Source: Alphaproteobacteria bacterium (GTDB taxonomy: Bacteria; Pseudomonadota; Alphaproteobacteria; RF32; CAG-239). From it: a stretch of DNA of 64,000 nucleotides. The stretch spans positions 62,001 through 126,000 of the forward strand of contig CAAGHP010000020.1 of assembly GCA_900769705.1 (NCBI GenBank). Direction: 5' to 3'. Below the pieces are notes generated by a model. It had not been told where the DNA came from, ran no database searches, and saw nothing but the letters and a program-made list of their open reading frames with translations. A program made the translations under genes and the position numbers. Below, in pieces: positions 18,354 to 28,675 of the stretch. Within the stretch, counting starts at the first letter, position 1. The number at the start of each line of letters is the position of its first letter.

Positions 18354-19002
18354 ATTTCAACGCCACGGTGCAAGTGTTCAGCAGACAACCGCAAGCCTCT
18401 TTTGTTTCTTGGCGGCTCAAATGCCGGCGGGTTATAAATCCTTCATCACGGCTGTTATACTGTTCATTCAGATTATCAAACAACAGATAATTACGTAGAT
18501 TATAAACCCCGTTAAAAGTTTTTTGCGCCGATAAATAAGAAGCTTCAAGCCCTAAAAAATTCGGAAAATTACGCCGCCAATCCGTCTGCGCCAATTTTTT
18601 GCACTCTTTTTTAGTCAAACGTGTAAACAATATGATATAGGCGCTTAAATTATCTGGATTATCAATTCGTTCGGCCAAAGTGTTATAAGCATTATAAAAG
18701 AAAATTTTTCCGCCGAAACGATTTGAAACATCATAGCTGTTTACAGTTTTTCTAATAGGAAAATCGTATGGCAGAATATTTTGCATCACCAATATATTTG
18801 CATCTAAAGACGGATATCTGCCTTTAAATGTTTCGGACATATTGCTGACAATCTGCGCTATATCGTTTTTTGTTTTCAAAATGTTATTATTTAAAAAAAT
18901 ATGAAAATAAGCAAAATATAAGCCGAAAACCAAACAAAACAGCGGCAGACAAAAATACAGTAATTTCAAAACGGGCTCAAAACACGATTTTTTGTCAGAC
19001 AT
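18346..19002 (-). CDS. Membrane-anchored protein, pilin-like C-terminal domain (second copy)
   Basis: 218 residues. One membrane helix at about 14-38 and an extracytoplasmic domain. DIAQIVSNMSETFKGRYPSL, NRFGGKI (94-100), AYIILFTRLTKKEC (Cys134) and W142 repeat the landmarks of the protein at 9278-10111, with the same Cys-to-Trp spacing of eight. The last part (ACGCLLNTCTVALKF) has three Cys, and the other protein also ends with a Cys-rich CFCGQNDCSFAL. No prepilin cleavage site. AAGGAAATT gives the ribosome site. Lies downstream of lexA with 20 bp between, so perhaps co-transcribed with it. Function unknown. Confidence 0.55.
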   Translation of the reverse strand: MSDKKSCFEPVLKLLYFCLPLFCLVFGLYFAYFHIFLNNNILKTKNDIAQIVSNMSETFKGRYPSLDANILVMQNILPYDFPIRKTVNSYDVSNRFGGKIFFYNAYNTLAERIDNPDNLSAYIILFTRLTKKECKKLAQTDWRRNFPNFLGLEASYLSAQKTFNGVYNLRNYLLFDNLNEQYNSRDEGFITRRHLSRQETKEACGCLLNTCTVALKFK

Positions 19003-19022
19003 AATAATTTCCTTTTTCTTTT

Positions 19023-19676
19023 TTAATATTTTCTGATAATTCCCGACAGCACGCCCTGAATTTTTACCCGATCAGAAGTGTAAGTTTGCGGCATATATTC
19101 CTTATTACACGGCAGAAGATGAATAACATTGCCTTCTTTTTTCAAAACTTTCAGCGTCGCCTCATTGTTATCAATTAACGCTACAACAATTTTGCCGTTA
19201 TCTGCCTGCTCCTGCCTGCGGATTATCGCGGTGTCACCATCCATAATTCCGGCTTCAACCATAGAATTACCTTCAATCGTCAGAGCATAATATTTGCCGA
19301 GCGACACCATATCAAACGGAACCGCCACTGTTTCAGATTCATCAGCCAAAGCTTCAATCGGCAAACCGGCGGCAATTTTACCATACAACGGAATTTGTAC
19401 CGAACTGTTATGCAAAGCCTGCTCCCGCTTTTTTTCTTCATCAATAATTGCTTGCGGCTTGAAGCGAGGTAGACGGATAACCTCCAGCGCACGGGCTTTA
19501 TGCGGCAATTTGCGAATAAAATTACGTTCTTCCAGCGAATTGATAAGAGCATGAATTCCTGATTTTGATTTTAGTCCGATTGCATCTTTCATCTCGTCAA
19601 AAGACGGACATTGACCTGTTTCGCGGTTGATTTTGTTTATATACATCAAAAGATTATACTGCTTTTCCGTAAGCAT
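19023..19676 (-). CDS. lexA: LexA repressor
   Basis: 217 residues from MLTEKQYN, the usual LexA start; an ATG six bases earlier is only two or three bases from AGGAG and is less likely. N-terminal winged helix (SFDEMKDAIGLKSKSGIHALINSLEERNFI) and C-terminal protease domain with the cleavage bond Ala-Gly in KIAAGLPIEA, catalytic Ser in IEGNSM and Lys in EATLKVL. Represses SOS genes until RecA triggers self-cleavage. A canonical alphaproteobacterial SOS box lies upstream, so it is autoregulated. Confidence 0.97.
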   Translation of the reverse strand: MLTEKQYNLLMYINKINRETGQCPSFDEMKDAIGLKSKSGIHALINSLEERNFIRKLPHKARALEVIRLPRFKPQAIIDEEKKREQALHNSSVQIPLYGKIAAGLPIEALADESETVAVPFDMVSLGKYYALTIEGNSMVEAGIMDGDTAIIRRQEQADNGKIVVALIDNNEATLKVLKKEGNVIHLLPCNKEYMPQTYTSDRVKIQGVLSGIIRKY

Positions 19677-19696
19677 AAACATTTCTCCTAAAATTT

Positions 19697-19711
19697 GTTC
19701 TATTTTAGTTC
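19697..19711. promoter_or_regulatory. LexA binding site (SOS box) upstream of lexA
   Basis: GTTC-TATTTTA-GTTC matches exactly the alphaproteobacterial SOS box GTTC-N7-GTTC, a direct repeat unlike the palindromic box of gammaproteobacteria. It lies 21 bp upstream of the lexA start, where it would cover the promoter. Confidence 0.85.
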
Positions 19712-19751
19712 TGTATAGTTATAAAAGTCAAGCGCTTTTTTAGGCCAATTT

Positions 19752-20723
19752 CTATTGATTTACAAACTGTTCGCCTATTTTCAAAAACTTTTCTGTACGC
19801 AGCTGTTTCAGTTTTACATAATCCTGTGCGCAAAGTTCTTTTAAGTCTTTTTCCAGCGCAATCCGCAGATTTTCAAAAGTTTTTGCCGCATCACGGTGCG
19901 CTCCGCCCAAAGGTTCGGCAACTATTTCATCAATAATTCCCAGCTGTTTCAAATCTTGAGCCGTTAAATGCAAAGCTTCGGTAGCTTCTTTTGTTTTATC
20001 AGCCGAACGCCACAAAATAGAAGCACATCCTTCCGGAGAAATCACCGAATAAATAGAATGTTCAAGCATAATGACTTTATCGGCAACCGCGATAGCAATA
20101 GCTCCGCCCGAACCGCCTTCTCCGATAACAGTAGCAATAATCGGCGTTTTTATACGCAGACATTTTTCAATTGAGGCGGCAATTGCCTGAGCCTGACCTC
20201 TGGCCTCGGCATCCACACCCGGATAGGCGCCGGCAGTATCAACAAAAGCTAAAACCGGCAGCTTGAATTTTTCAGCCATATCCATCAGACGCTGTGCTTT
20301 GCGGTAGCCTTCAGGCTTGGCCATACCAAAGTTATATTTGATGCGAGAGTCTAAATCGTTGCCTTTTTCCTGTCCGATTACCACAACCGGAATATCGCCG
20401 AATTTGCCGATACCGCCAACCATTGCAGGATCATCGCCAAAACAGCGGTCGCCGCACAGCAGCGTAAAGTCGCTGATTAAGGCTTTTATATAGTCCAAGC
20501 AATGCGGGCGATTCGGATGACGGGCAATCTGAGCTTTTTGCCACGGCGATAAATTCTTATAAACATTTGCCATGTGTGTCTGTAAATGTTTTTCTAAACG
20601 CTTGATTTCTTTGGTAATGTCTAAATCTTCATCTTTGGCAATCGTTTTCAGATGCTGAATTTTTTCTTCAATATCAACGATTGTTTTTTCAAAATCCAAA
20701 ATGACTGTTTCATTATCGCTCAT
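19752..20723 (-). CDS. accA: Acetyl-CoA carboxylase carboxyltransferase subunit alpha
   Basis: 323 residues, full length. N-terminal helical region with LDFEKTIVDIEEKIQHL and HLQTHMANVYKNLSPWQKAQIARHPNRPH, then the crotonase-fold domain with GDRCFGDDPAMVGGIGKF, IGQEKGNDLDSRIKYNFGMA-type KPEGYRKA, VDTAGAYPGVDAEARGQAQAI and IGEGGSGGAIAIAVAD. Works with AccD to transfer CO2 from biotin to acetyl-CoA, the first step of fatty acid synthesis. AAGGAA precedes the start. Confidence 0.98.
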   Translation of the reverse strand: MSDNETVILDFEKTIVDIEEKIQHLKTIAKDEDLDITKEIKRLEKHLQTHMANVYKNLSPWQKAQIARHPNRPHCLDYIKALISDFTLLCGDRCFGDDPAMVGGIGKFGDIPVVVIGQEKGNDLDSRIKYNFGMAKPEGYRKAQRLMDMAEKFKLPVLAFVDTAGAYPGVDAEARGQAQAIAASIEKCLRIKTPIIATVIGEGGSGGAIAIAVADKVIMLEHSIYSVISPEGCASILWRSADKTKEATEALHLTAQDLKQLGIIDEIVAEPLGGAHRDAAKTFENLRIALEKDLKELCAQDYVKLKQLRTEKFLKIGEQFVNQ

Positions 20724-20834
20724 GCTTTTTATTCCTTAACGATTAAAATAACTGCGGAGAGTTTAACACATTTTTTGAAAATGTTTAGTCTTTTTTTTAT
20801 GTTGTTAATGACTGTTGACTTTTTTACAAAAAAG

Positions 20835-20863
20835 TTTGCTATTAAGATATATGCCGTTATAAT
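20835..20863 (+). promoter_or_regulatory. Promoter TTTGCT-N17-TATAAT
   Basis: A consensus TATAAT preceded at 17 bases by TTTGCT, 33 bases before the ATG of the two-helix membrane protein. Good housekeeping-type promoter in the gap divergent from accA. Confidence 0.6.
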
Positions 20864-20895
20864 TGGAAATATCTTGTTTTTAGAGGGTATTAACG

Positions 20896-22242
20896 ATGTT
20901 GTTGTTTTGTTTTTTTCTAACCGTTTTTGCATCGGCCAGCTGGCTGATATATGCTTTTATGTTTGTTAGTTCAAAATTAGCGGATTCTCGTTTGTGGGAA
21001 CAAAGTCCTGAACAAATGCTCTTAATGCTCTCGGTTATTTTTTTGCCGGTGCTGATTATTTGGATGATATTCGGTTTTATTAACCAATTTATTACCAACC
21101 GCGGAATGAATGTAAAACAAAACGAACTCTTAAACCAGCTGCAAAAAAATCAGGATTACACCGACCTTGTGGTACGAGTTATGCTGGATGCCGAACACGA
21201 AATTAAAGACGGATTCGTAATAAATAAGTTTGACCTGTTCGTTTCAGACATGAATGAAGCTTTGAGCGAAATTATCCAACGCTGTAATATTGCTTCATCC
21301 GCTCAACTGGAACAGCTGTGGCAACGCGTAAAACGCGGCGAGCGCTGGGTTTTGGGCAAAGCCATTCTAGATGCCAGCAAAAGCCAAAGCACATTTAACG
21401 CCTGGGTAGCAGAAAAAGTAAATCGCGACAAAGTTTTTCGCGGAACCATGCTGGAATTTTGCTCACGTTATCAAAACCTGCTGCAGCTGCTGGAAAAACA
21501 TGACCGTGACAAAATCTTTTTACGTATCATAGAAACCGGCGTCTTCGGCAAAGTTTATTCTATTATTGCTCCTCTGAGCGAAGGCATCAGCAATTTAGCC
21601 GCCAATCCGGCAGACAGAGCTCCGCAATCTGCTTCTGACCGCGACTATTCTTCTGTTTTGAAAATTGCTACAATGGAAGAGCCTAAAGCCTCTGAAACAA
21701 TCATAAATGTTGATAAAAATGATGAAGAAGATACTGTTATTCCGGCTCCTAAACGCTCTCTATTTTCCCGCTTAAACCCATTCAGCCGCAAAGAAAAAGA
21801 TTTTGATGAGGAAGAGCACGAGCAAGATCCGTTCTTTAAGGCTTTACACAACAGTTTTCAAGATGAAAACATTCTGAAAGCCGAAAATGCAGCTCCGGTT
21901 TTTCAGGACAGCACGCCTTCGCTGAACGCAGTTGACATTCGGCCTAAAGAACCAAGCCTGTCTGCACCTGAAACAACACAATCTTTCAATATAGAAAAAA
22001 ACGATACAGCCGACCACTCTGCTCCAACTTTTGGCAGCGCCCTCAATACACTTGACAGCTTGCGCAGCAGCAACAGTTCTTTTTCAGCTTTTTCTTCAGG
22101 TTTAACTACGGATAAAAGCGAAAATCAGCAATCTGATTTAACTGCCGACAAGCCGTTAGCTGCAGCTTCGCAAAAAACTGAAAAAGAGGAAAACCTAGCA
22201 TATCCTTTTGGCGGCTGGACCGATGAAGAAAATTATCGTTAG
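20896..22242 (+). CDS. Two-helix membrane protein with long acidic disordered tail
   Basis: 448 residues. Two membrane helices (about 1-25 and 42-66) are followed by a helical cytoplasmic domain with VRVMLDAEHEIKDGFVINKFDLFVSDMNEAL and a region of about 200 residues rich in Ser, Asp, Glu, Asn and Pro, ending [18 protein letters not shown] eight bases upstream supports the start. I do not recognise the family. The tail overlaps the start of yejA by 20 bases, so they are probably co-expressed. A scaffold role for the disordered part is possible but unproven. Confidence 0.7.
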   Translation: MLLFCFFLTVFASASWLIYAFMFVSSKLADSRLWEQSPEQMLLMLSVIFLPVLIIWMIFGFINQFITNRGMNVKQNELLNQLQKNQDYTDLVVRVMLDAEHEIKDGFVINKFDLFVSDMNEALSEIIQRCNIASSAQLEQLWQRVKRGERWVLGKAILDASKSQSTFNAWVAEKVNRDKVFRGTMLEFCSRYQNLLQLLEKHDRDKIFLRIIETGVFGKVYSIIAPLSEGISNLAANPADRAPQSASDRDYSSVLKIATMEEPKASETIINVDKNDEEDTVIPAPKRSLFSRLNPFSRKEKDFDEEEHEQDPFFKALHNSFQDENILKAENAAPVFQDSTPSLNAVDIRPKEPSLSAPETTQSFNIEKNDTADHSAPTFGSALNTLDSLRSSNSSFSAFSSGLTTDKSENQQSDLTADKPLAAASQKTEKEENLAYPFGGWTDEENYR

Positions 22243-24025
22243 TTTAGCCTCAATTTTAGGCTTATTTATACAACTCAACACTGCAAACGCTGTTGTTTCC
22301 GACCGTATAGCTTTATATGGAGAATCAAAATATAAAAGCAGCTTCAAACATTTTGACTATGTAAACGCGGCGGCTCCGCAAGGAGGCAAACTCATTCTGC
22401 CGGCCTACGGAACTTTTGATAACTTTAATCCCTATATATTTAAAGGCGTTGCTGCAACATTTGTTAATGCTCTTTCTTTTGAATCCCTTGGATTTTCACC
22501 GATAGATGATCCGTTTACGGTTTATCCGCTGCTGGCAGAAAAATTTGATTTACCTAAAGATAGATCATACGTAGGCTTCATTTTAAATCCTAAAGCAAAA
22601 TTTGCTGACGGTTCTCCGGTTACAGCAGATGATGTAGTATTCAGTTTCAATGCCATAACCAAACAAGGCGCGCCGATTTATAAAATGTATTATACTGATG
22701 TTGAACGAGTAGAAAAAATAAATAAGCGCGAAGTCCGCTTTTATGTAAAACCGAAAGCGGAAAATAAAGAATTGCCGCTGATTCTCTCGCAATTCAGCAT
22801 TTTTTCAGCCAAAGACTGGCAAGGCAAAAATTTTGCCAAACCAAGCTTAAATGTTCCTTTGGGCAGCGGCCCGTATAAAGTGTCTGACTTTCAAGTAAAT
22901 AAATTTGTAGAGCTGAAAAAAAATCCATTTTATTGGGGTAAAAATTTAGCTGTGCGGCAAGGTTATTTTAATTTTGACACTATCCGTTACGACTACTATC
23001 AAGACACTACAGTAACTCTGCAGGCGCTGTTTTCCGGCGATATTGACGCTCGCAGCGAATACATTGCCAAAATTTGGATGACCGGTTATGATAATGATTT
23101 GATAAAATCCGGAAAAATAAAGAAAGAACTGCTTGAACACCATAATCCGGCCACTTTGCAAAACTTTGCCTTTAATCTGCGGCGCAACAAGTTTTCTGAC
23201 CGCCGTGTTCGTCAAGCTATTGATTTGGCATTTAATTTTGAATGGGCAAACGCTAAATTGTTTTACGGACAATATCGCCGGCTTTTCAGTTATTTTACCA
23301 ACACAGGCATGGAGGCCTCAGGATTGCCCGAAGGTAAGGAAAAGGCCATTTTACTGCGCTACAAAGACCAGCTTCGGCCGGAAATATTTACTCAGTCCTA
23401 TCAGCCGACAGTTTACACAGACATAAATAATCCGCGAGAAAATCTTAAAAAAGCCGTGGCCTTATTGAAAGAAGCCGGTTATGATTTTGTTGACGGTAAA
23501 ATGACAAATCTCAGCACCGGAGAACCGCTTGAGTTTGAAGTATTAAGCAATACCGCCAACGGCTCTACTTTTACCAAGGTGATGCTGCCGTTTATAGAAA
23601 ACCTGCGTAAAATCGGCATTAAAGCAGTATTCCGCAATCTAGAAGTCAACATTTTCAAAAATAGGCTGGATAATTTTGATTTTGACATAGCGATTATTTC
23701 TTATCCAGTCAGCCAGCTTCCTGGCAACGAACAGCGTGAATATTGGGGCAGCGCCTCCGCTGACATTATCGGCAGCAACAATATTATCGGCATAAAAAAT
23801 CCGGTGGTTGACGAACTGATTAAAGGACTTGTTGCCGCCAAGCAAAAAGAAGACTATGTTGCTTATGTCAAAGCGCTGGACAGAGTTCTGCTCAGTGAAA
23901 ACTATATGATTTTTCAATGGTATTCGCCATACGACCGCATTGCCTATAAAAACAAATTCGGACAACCGACTGCTGACTATAAAATCGGATTTCAGCCTTA
24001 TTTGTGGTGGCTGAAGGAGGAATAA
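22223..24025 (+). CDS. yejA: Extracellular solute-binding protein family 5, YejA-like
   Basis: 600 residues from the ATG that begins the signal peptide [23 protein letters not shown]. The mature part begins with ALYGESKY and [24 protein letters not shown], typical of YejA, and contains [25 protein letters not shown], the family 5 signature. YejA delivers oligopeptides (including microcin C in enterobacteria) to an ABC importer. The stop overlaps the yejB start (TAATG). The ribosome site is weak, and coupling to the upstream gene is likely. Confidence 0.88.
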   Translation: MKKIIVSLASILGLFIQLNTANAVVSDRIALYGESKYKSSFKHFDYVNAAAPQGGKLILPAYGTFDNFNPYIFKGVAATFVNALSFESLGFSPIDDPFTVYPLLAEKFDLPKDRSYVGFILNPKAKFADGSPVTADDVVFSFNAITKQGAPIYKMYYTDVERVEKINKREVRFYVKPKAENKELPLILSQFSIFSAKDWQGKNFAKPSLNVPLGSGPYKVSDFQVNKFVELKKNPFYWGKNLAVRQGYFNFDTIRYDYYQDTTVTLQALFSGDIDARSEYIAKIWMTGYDNDLIKSGKIKKELLEHHNPATLQNFAFNLRRNKFSDRRVRQAIDLAFNFEWANAKLFYGQYRRLFSYFTNTGMEASGLPEGKEKAILLRYKDQLRPEIFTQSYQPTVYTDINNPRENLKKAVALLKEAGYDFVDGKMTNLSTGEPLEFEVLSNTANGSTFTKVMLPFIENLRKIGIKAVFRNLEVNIFKNRLDNFDFDIAIISYPVSQLPGNEQREYWGSASADIIGSNNIIGIKNPVVDELIKGLVAAKQKEDYVAYVKALDRVLLSENYMIFQWYSPYDRIAYKNKFGQPTADYKIGFQPYLWWLKEE

Positions 24026-25098
24026 TGCGTACCTATATTTTAAAACGCCTGTTACTTATTCCATTTACATTGTGGGGTATTATTACCGTAAATTTTGCCA
24101 TTATACAGCTTGCTCCTGGAGGTCCGGTTGATTATGTGTTGGCGCAGTATCGCGGCATGAACACAGATGCTAAATCAAACTTTACTTCCGGCGGAGAAAT
24201 GCTGCAAAAATCAAACGATTCGCAATATACCGGCGCTCAAGGCGTACCGAAAGACTTAGTCGATACTCTAAAAAAACAGTTTGGTTTTGATAAACCATGG
24301 TACTACCGCTATGGAAAAATGCTGAAAGACTATTTATGTTTTGATTTCGGCAAAAGCTATTACCGCGATAAAACCATTATAGAGTTGGTAAAAGAACGCC
24401 TGCCGGTTTCGGTTTCGCTCGGATTGTGGTCTACGCTGATTATTTATTTAATCGCCATACCTTTGGGTATAAAAAAAGCTCGTTACGACGGCTCAAAATT
24501 TGACACGATAACCTCATTTTTGGTTATTATAGGCTCAGCTATGCCTGTATTTTTGCTGGCGGTATTTTTTATTGTGTTTTTTGCCGGCGGAATTTATTGG
24601 CAATGGTTTCCTCTCCGCGGCTTAACATCCGAAAACTGGTATACATTGGACTTGTTCCATAAAATTACCGACTATTTCTGGCATATTGCCTTGCCGGTTT
24701 TGACCATGGTAATCGGTGGCTTTGCCAGCTTAACTATGCTTACAAAGAATTCATTTTTAGATGAAATAAACAAACAATACGTTTTAACCGCCCGCGCTAA
24801 AGGCGCTTCCGAACATCGGATTTTATACGGCCATATTTTTCGCAACGCTATGCTGATTATTATTGCCGGCTTTCCGGCGCTGCTTATTAAAATGCTGTTT
24901 ACAGGCTCGCTTTTGATTGAAGTGATTTTTTCGCTGAATGGCATGGGACTGCTCGGCTATGAGGCTATTACCACCCGCGATTATCCGGTAGTTTTCGGCA
25001 CATTATATATCTTCGGGCTGCTTGGACTGATTTTAAAACTGGTAAGCGATTTAACCTATTCTTGGGTAGATCCGCGCATAAATTTTGATAAAAACTAA
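24025..25098 (+). CDS. yejB: ABC transporter permease, YejB-like
   Basis: 357 residues from [19 protein letters not shown], with GGAGG five bases upstream; a longer start would lie inside yejA. Six membrane helices with the binding-protein-dependent permease loop [25 protein letters not shown]. The insertion after the first helix ([17 protein letters not shown]) is typical of YejB. The partner permease yejE and ATPase yejF are not downstream; the next gene is convergent and overlaps by 4 bases. Confidence 0.9.
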   Translation: MRTYILKRLLLIPFTLWGIITVNFAIIQLAPGGPVDYVLAQYRGMNTDAKSNFTSGGEMLQKSNDSQYTGAQGVPKDLVDTLKKQFGFDKPWYYRYGKMLKDYLCFDFGKSYYRDKTIIELVKERLPVSVSLGLWSTLIIYLIAIPLGIKKARYDGSKFDTITSFLVIIGSAMPVFLLAVFFIVFFAGGIYWQWFPLRGLTSENWYTLDLFHKITDYFWHIALPVLTMVIGGFASLTMLTKNSFLDEINKQYVLTARAKGASEHRILYGHIFRNAMLIIIAGFPALLIKMLFTGSLLIEVIFSLNGMGLLGYEAITTRDYPVVFGTLYIFGLLGLILKLVSDLTYSWVDPRINFDKN

Positions 25099-26063
25099 AG
25101 CTTAGCAATAAGCTCTGCCACTTCTGCCGCGGCATTTAAGCTTTTTTGCGGTTTAAAATCAGCTGTTTGCTCAGAATCAAGCATAACCGCACAACCGGTA
25201 TTGCACAAAGATTGTACAAAGCGCAGATGTTTCGGCGTCAGCCAATTTTCACCGGTAAATAAATAAATCGGTTTGCCGGTTCCTGTCGCTTCACAGCACA
25301 TAGACACCGAATCACCGGTTACAATAATATTATCGGCACAAGCTAAAAAACCACTGTAAGGGTTCTCCGAAGTATCTCCCCACAAATAAGCAAACTGAGG
25401 AATGTCTTTCAGTTGCGACATAATTATCTTCTCCGGTTCAACTCCTGTACGCCTCGATGTTGTAATAAGTAAAGACCCTCCGTCTTTTTGTTTTAATTTT
25501 CTAACTGCCTTCCCCAAAGCTAAGGCATTGTCCTCAGAAAAAGCCTTGCCTTTAATAGCGCCGCCTATAATCAAAGCAGTTATAGGCTTAGGCAGATTGG
25601 CAAATTTTTCTTTCCACTTACTCTTTGCCTCAGCCAAATATTGCGATGTAATCCGATGCGGGCAGCCGACAATATAATGTATATTGTCCGCAGCTTCTTT
25701 ATTTTTATCATGTTCAGGCACAATAACCAAATCAAACTCTTTCAGACCGGTATGTCCGGGATGCATAAGCTGTATCAGCTTAGTCTGCGGATTTTGCTTT
25801 TTAATATAGCGGGCAACCGGAGCCGTACGGCGGCTGATTGACAGCACATAATCCGGCCACGGTTCTGTAATTTCTTTTTTACTTTCCTTATCCAACCCCA
25901 GGAGAGTCCGACCTCTCAGCCAATTCGGCAAAGCTGAAAATTTGTTATACACCAATTTTTTTTCGATAACTTCAATATATTCCGGCAAAGCGTTAATAAC
26001 GCCCTGTGCCTGCCCGACACTGCCGCGACGGTTATCAAATAAAGCCCAAAGAATTTTTTTCAT
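25095..26063 (-). CDS. ELM1/GtrOC1-family protein
   Basis: 322 residues. [19 protein letters not shown] at the N-terminus, the D-x-V-L-S-x-S-R-R-T stretch ([19 protein letters not shown]), IGG near 165, and [22 protein letters not shown] near the C-terminus are all characteristic of the mitochondrial fission ELM1-like family, common in alphaproteobacteria and thought to have a GT-B glycosyltransferase-like fold. The bacterial substrate is not known; an envelope sugar transfer role is likely. Convergent with yejB. Confidence 0.85.
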   Translation of the reverse strand: MKKILWALFDNRRGSVGQAQGVINALPEYIEVIEKKLVYNKFSALPNWLRGRTLLGLDKESKKEITEPWPDYVLSISRRTAPVARYIKKQNPQTKLIQLMHPGHTGLKEFDLVIVPEHDKNKEAADNIHYIVGCPHRITSQYLAEAKSKWKEKFANLPKPITALIIGGAIKGKAFSEDNALALGKAVRKLKQKDGGSLLITTSRRTGVEPEKIIMSQLKDIPQFAYLWGDTSENPYSGFLACADNIIVTGDSVSMCCEATGTGKPIYLFTGENWLTPKHLRFVQSLCNTGCAVMLDSEQTADFKPQKSLNAAAEVAELIAKL

Positions 26064-26148
26064 ATTTATATCCGCAAAATATTTTTGAATTTTATTTACT
26101 ATATGCTATATCAAAAAGATAGCAAGTTTTTTTTCAAGGAGATAAAAA

Positions 26149-26535
26149 ATGAAAATATTTTATTTTTTAGCCGGTTTAATTTTAGGTTTGGTTGTTTCTG
26201 CCAAAGCGCAAATCAACAGCCAAAGGAGTGCTGAAGCCGAGGCCATGATGAACACTCCCGCTATCAAATACAGCCGAAATATTTTACTGAGTTCAAGCGA
26301 CGACAAAGTTGCTAGAAATCTAATGGTTGTACATGAAGTCTCAAGCTTCAAAATGGGTGATGAAAAATTAGCAAAAAGCTTTGAAAAAGTGGAAAATAAT
26401 AAAACCTATAACAAAAAAATGGATAAAGCTTTTGCAAAATTGAGCAACGACAAACGGCGCAATCAAAAAAACACACAAATTATAAATATCCTAAACGAAA
26501 CAGGTGAGAAGCTATATAATATACTGACGGATTAA
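26149..26535 (+). CDS. Secreted protein, unknown
   Basis: 128 residues. Signal peptide MKIFYFLAGLILGLVVSAKAQ with a clear A-K-A site. The mature part is basic and helical (EKVENNKTYNKKMDKAFAKLS) with no recognised motif. AAGGAG precedes the start. Stands alone between the divergent ELM1 gene and a small Cys-containing exported protein. Confidence 0.7.
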   Translation: MKIFYFLAGLILGLVVSAKAQINSQRSAEAEAMMNTPAIKYSRNILLSSSDDKVARNLMVVHEVSSFKMGDEKLAKSFEKVENNKTYNKKMDKAFAKLSNDKRRNQKNTQIINILNETGEKLYNILTD

Positions 26536-26605
26536 CACTTACTTAATATCTTTAGCTTATAATTTCCTTAATCAGACGGTGTAAATATCCGTAAAGAGAG
26601 GAAAT

Positions 26606-26926
26606 ATGAAAAAAATACTGATGCTGTGCCTGTTGGCTGCAATTTGTGTTTCTTGCCATGCCAAACAGATAACCGATGAAGAGCCCGTTCCGGTCTATTC
26701 TTCGGATGCTGAACGTTTTTACCGTAACATTGCCACCAAAGCGATGGGCGATGATTATGTTGTTTATGAATATGTGGATGTACGCATTGATGACGTTGCC
26801 ACCTTGGCTTCAAGATATTGTTTTGAAACAACCAACGGAAAAAAAGCTTACCTGCGCGACATTTATATGTATAAAAACCATAAGAGAAGAGCAACTTTTG
26901 ACTGCGTTGACCTTGCAGCAGAATAG
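26606..26926 (+). CDS. Small exported protein, unknown
   Basis: 106 residues. MKKILMLCLLAAICVSCHA is a leader that ends either at a non-canonical lipobox (CVSC) or at a normal CHA site. The mature part has two Cys (YCFETTNGK and FDCVD) that could pair, with many Tyr and Arg. AGAGAGGAAAT is a good ribosome site. Unknown family. It is 38 bp upstream of the DnaJ-like gene and may share its transcript. Confidence 0.7.
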   Translation: MKKILMLCLLAAICVSCHAKQITDEEPVPVYSSDAERFYRNIATKAMGDDYVVYEYVDVRIDDVATLASRYCFETTNGKKAYLRDIYMYKNHKRRATFDCVDLAAE

Positions 26927-26964
26927 TTTTATCCCTATATAAAACCTTAGGGAGAAAATAAAAT

Positions 26965-27909
26965 ATGAGCAGAAATTTATATGATGTTTTAGGCGTTGGT
27001 AAAACCGCTTCTGAAGCTGAAATCAAGTCGGCTTATCGTAAATTAGCGCGCAAATATCATCCGGATTTGAATAAAGATGATAAAACCGCTGCAGATAAAT
27101 TTAAAGAAGTTTCAAATGCTTATGATATTATAGGCAATGCCGAAAAACGTAAAAAATACGACAATAATGAAATAGATGAAGAGGGAAAGCCTACCGGTTT
27201 CGGAGCCGGATTCGGCGGCGCCGGTTCTGGTTTCAACGGCTATCAAAGCTATGGCGGCAATCCGTTCAGCGGTTTTTCAAACAGAGGCTTTAACGGCGGA
27301 ACACAGGGCGGTTTTGATTTTTCATCTATTTTCGGAGACGATATTTTTTCACAGTTCGGCGGAGCTCAAGGCAGTTTTAGACAACGCACAGCGCCTCAGC
27401 GCGGGCAAGATGTATCTTATAATATGAGAGTCGACTTTTTAGATGCAGCCAAAGGTGTTGAAAAACAAATAAGCTTAAACGGCAAAAACATAAACGTAAA
27501 AATTCCGGCCGGTATGCAAAGCGGTCAGACTATGCGCCTGAAAGGATTGGGTAATGTCGGCTTAAACGGCGGCGAAAACGGCGATGTTTTAATAACTATC
27601 AATGTCAACGAACACCCGTATTTTAAAGCAGACGGCTTAAATATTTTATTAGATTTGCCGATTTCCGTAAAAGAGGCTATCAGCGGTGCTAAAATAACCG
27701 TTCCTACCATAAACGGCAAAGTTGCTGTAACCGTTCCGGCCTTTTCTTCCAGCGGCGAAAAACTGCGCCTGAAAGGATTGGGCATAAAATCAAAAACCGG
27801 ACAAGGCGATGAAATAATCAATTTGCAAATTGTTTTACCAAAAGTAAAATCCGATAACTTAGCCGAAGCCGCTGAAAAAATGGAAAACTACGCAGTTAGG
27901 AGCTTTTAA
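26965..27909 (+). CDS. DnaJ-family co-chaperone, CbpA type
   Basis: 314 residues. J domain with HPD at 32-34 ([14 protein letters not shown]), then a Gly/Phe/Ser-rich linker (about 75-135) and two beta C-terminal domains ([41 protein letters not shown]). The Cys-rich zinc domain of true DnaJ is absent, as in CbpA/DnaJ class B. Stimulates DnaK and helps fold clients. GGGAG precedes the ATG; the stop overlaps the next start (TAATG). Confidence 0.9.
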   Translation: MSRNLYDVLGVGKTASEAEIKSAYRKLARKYHPDLNKDDKTAADKFKEVSNAYDIIGNAEKRKKYDNNEIDEEGKPTGFGAGFGGAGSGFNGYQSYGGNPFSGFSNRGFNGGTQGGFDFSSIFGDDIFSQFGGAQGSFRQRTAPQRGQDVSYNMRVDFLDAAKGVEKQISLNGKNINVKIPAGMQSGQTMRLKGLGNVGLNGGENGDVLITINVNEHPYFKADGLNILLDLPISVKEAISGAKITVPTINGKVAVTVPAFSSSGEKLRLKGLGIKSKTGQGDEIINLQIVLPKVKSDNLAEAAEKMENYAVRSF

Positions 27910-28472
27910 TGCTTTTAGAAAGCCTGAAACAATTTGATTGGATGAATGAACCGGCTAATGTCCGCTTTGATGAAAAAGGCATGAACGTTATCGCTAAATA
28001 CCGCACGGATTTTTGGTGCTGCGCTCGTTACGATTTCCGCAAAGATGACGGTCATTTTTTCTTCAGCTATGTTTTAGGCGATTTCTGTTGCGACTTAAAC
28101 TGGGAATTCGGCGATGCCGGACTGTTCAATCAATGCGGAATTATGCTGCGCACTGATGTCAACAACTGGTTTAAATGCTCTATTATGTATGAAAAAGAGG
28201 ACTCTCCGCTGCTTGCCACGTCTTTAACCGTTGACGGCTATTCGGATTTAGCAACCATTCCGCTGCCAGCCGGTGTAAAACGAGTCTGGTACCGCCTGAA
28301 AAAATACAAAGGCTGCTATATAGCCAGTTATTCTTTGGACGGTGCAGACTACATTCAGTTGCGTAAATTTTATTTAGTGCACGAAGTTGATGATGTAAAA
28401 GTCGGAGCCTATATTTGCTCGCCGCAAAAAGAAGATTTCACCGCAACTTTACATGAGATAAAACTGTACTGA
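27909..28472 (+). CDS. DUF1349 family protein (concanavalin-like fold)
   Basis: 187 residues, cytoplasmic. FDWMNEPANV, TDFWCCARYDF, DAGLFNQCGIMLRTDVNNWFKCSIMYE, SLTVDGYSDLATIPLP, RVWYRLKKYKGCYIASYSLDG and VGAYICSPQKEDFTA are the ordered conserved blocks of DUF1349, a jelly-roll family found in bacteria and yeast (annotated as regulation of enolase protein 1). Probable carbohydrate or ligand binding; the role is unknown. Translationally coupled to the CbpA-type gene. Confidence 0.85.
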   Translation: MLLESLKQFDWMNEPANVRFDEKGMNVIAKYRTDFWCCARYDFRKDDGHFFFSYVLGDFCCDLNWEFGDAGLFNQCGIMLRTDVNNWFKCSIMYEKEDSPLLATSLTVDGYSDLATIPLPAGVKRVWYRLKKYKGCYIASYSLDGADYIQLRKFYLVHEVDDVKVGAYICSPQKEDFTATLHEIKLY

Positions 28473-28620
28473 ATTTTTTGTTCATCTGATGTTAATTTCG
28501 TTTTTTAAAACCAAATCTACAAACATTATCAAGTGCATCATAAATCAAATTAACCATAACCGATTCGCCGCTACTTAATATATTTACTCAGACTACCTAC
28601 AAATTTTATAAAAAAAACTC

Positions 28621-28651
28621 TTGACCTGGAATACACTCTAAGGATTAAATA
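28621..28651 (+). promoter_or_regulatory. MerR-type promoter/operator
   Basis: TTGACC and TAAATA are separated by 19 bases, the stretched spacing that MerR-family activators correct, and the spacer carries an imperfect dyad TGGAATACACTCTA. The same architecture recurs at 30454. It lies 25 bp before the flavodoxin-fold gene. The rest of the 28473-28620 gap shows no gene. Confidence 0.75.
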
Positions 28652-28675
28652 ACAAAATATAGGGAGGATAAAATT

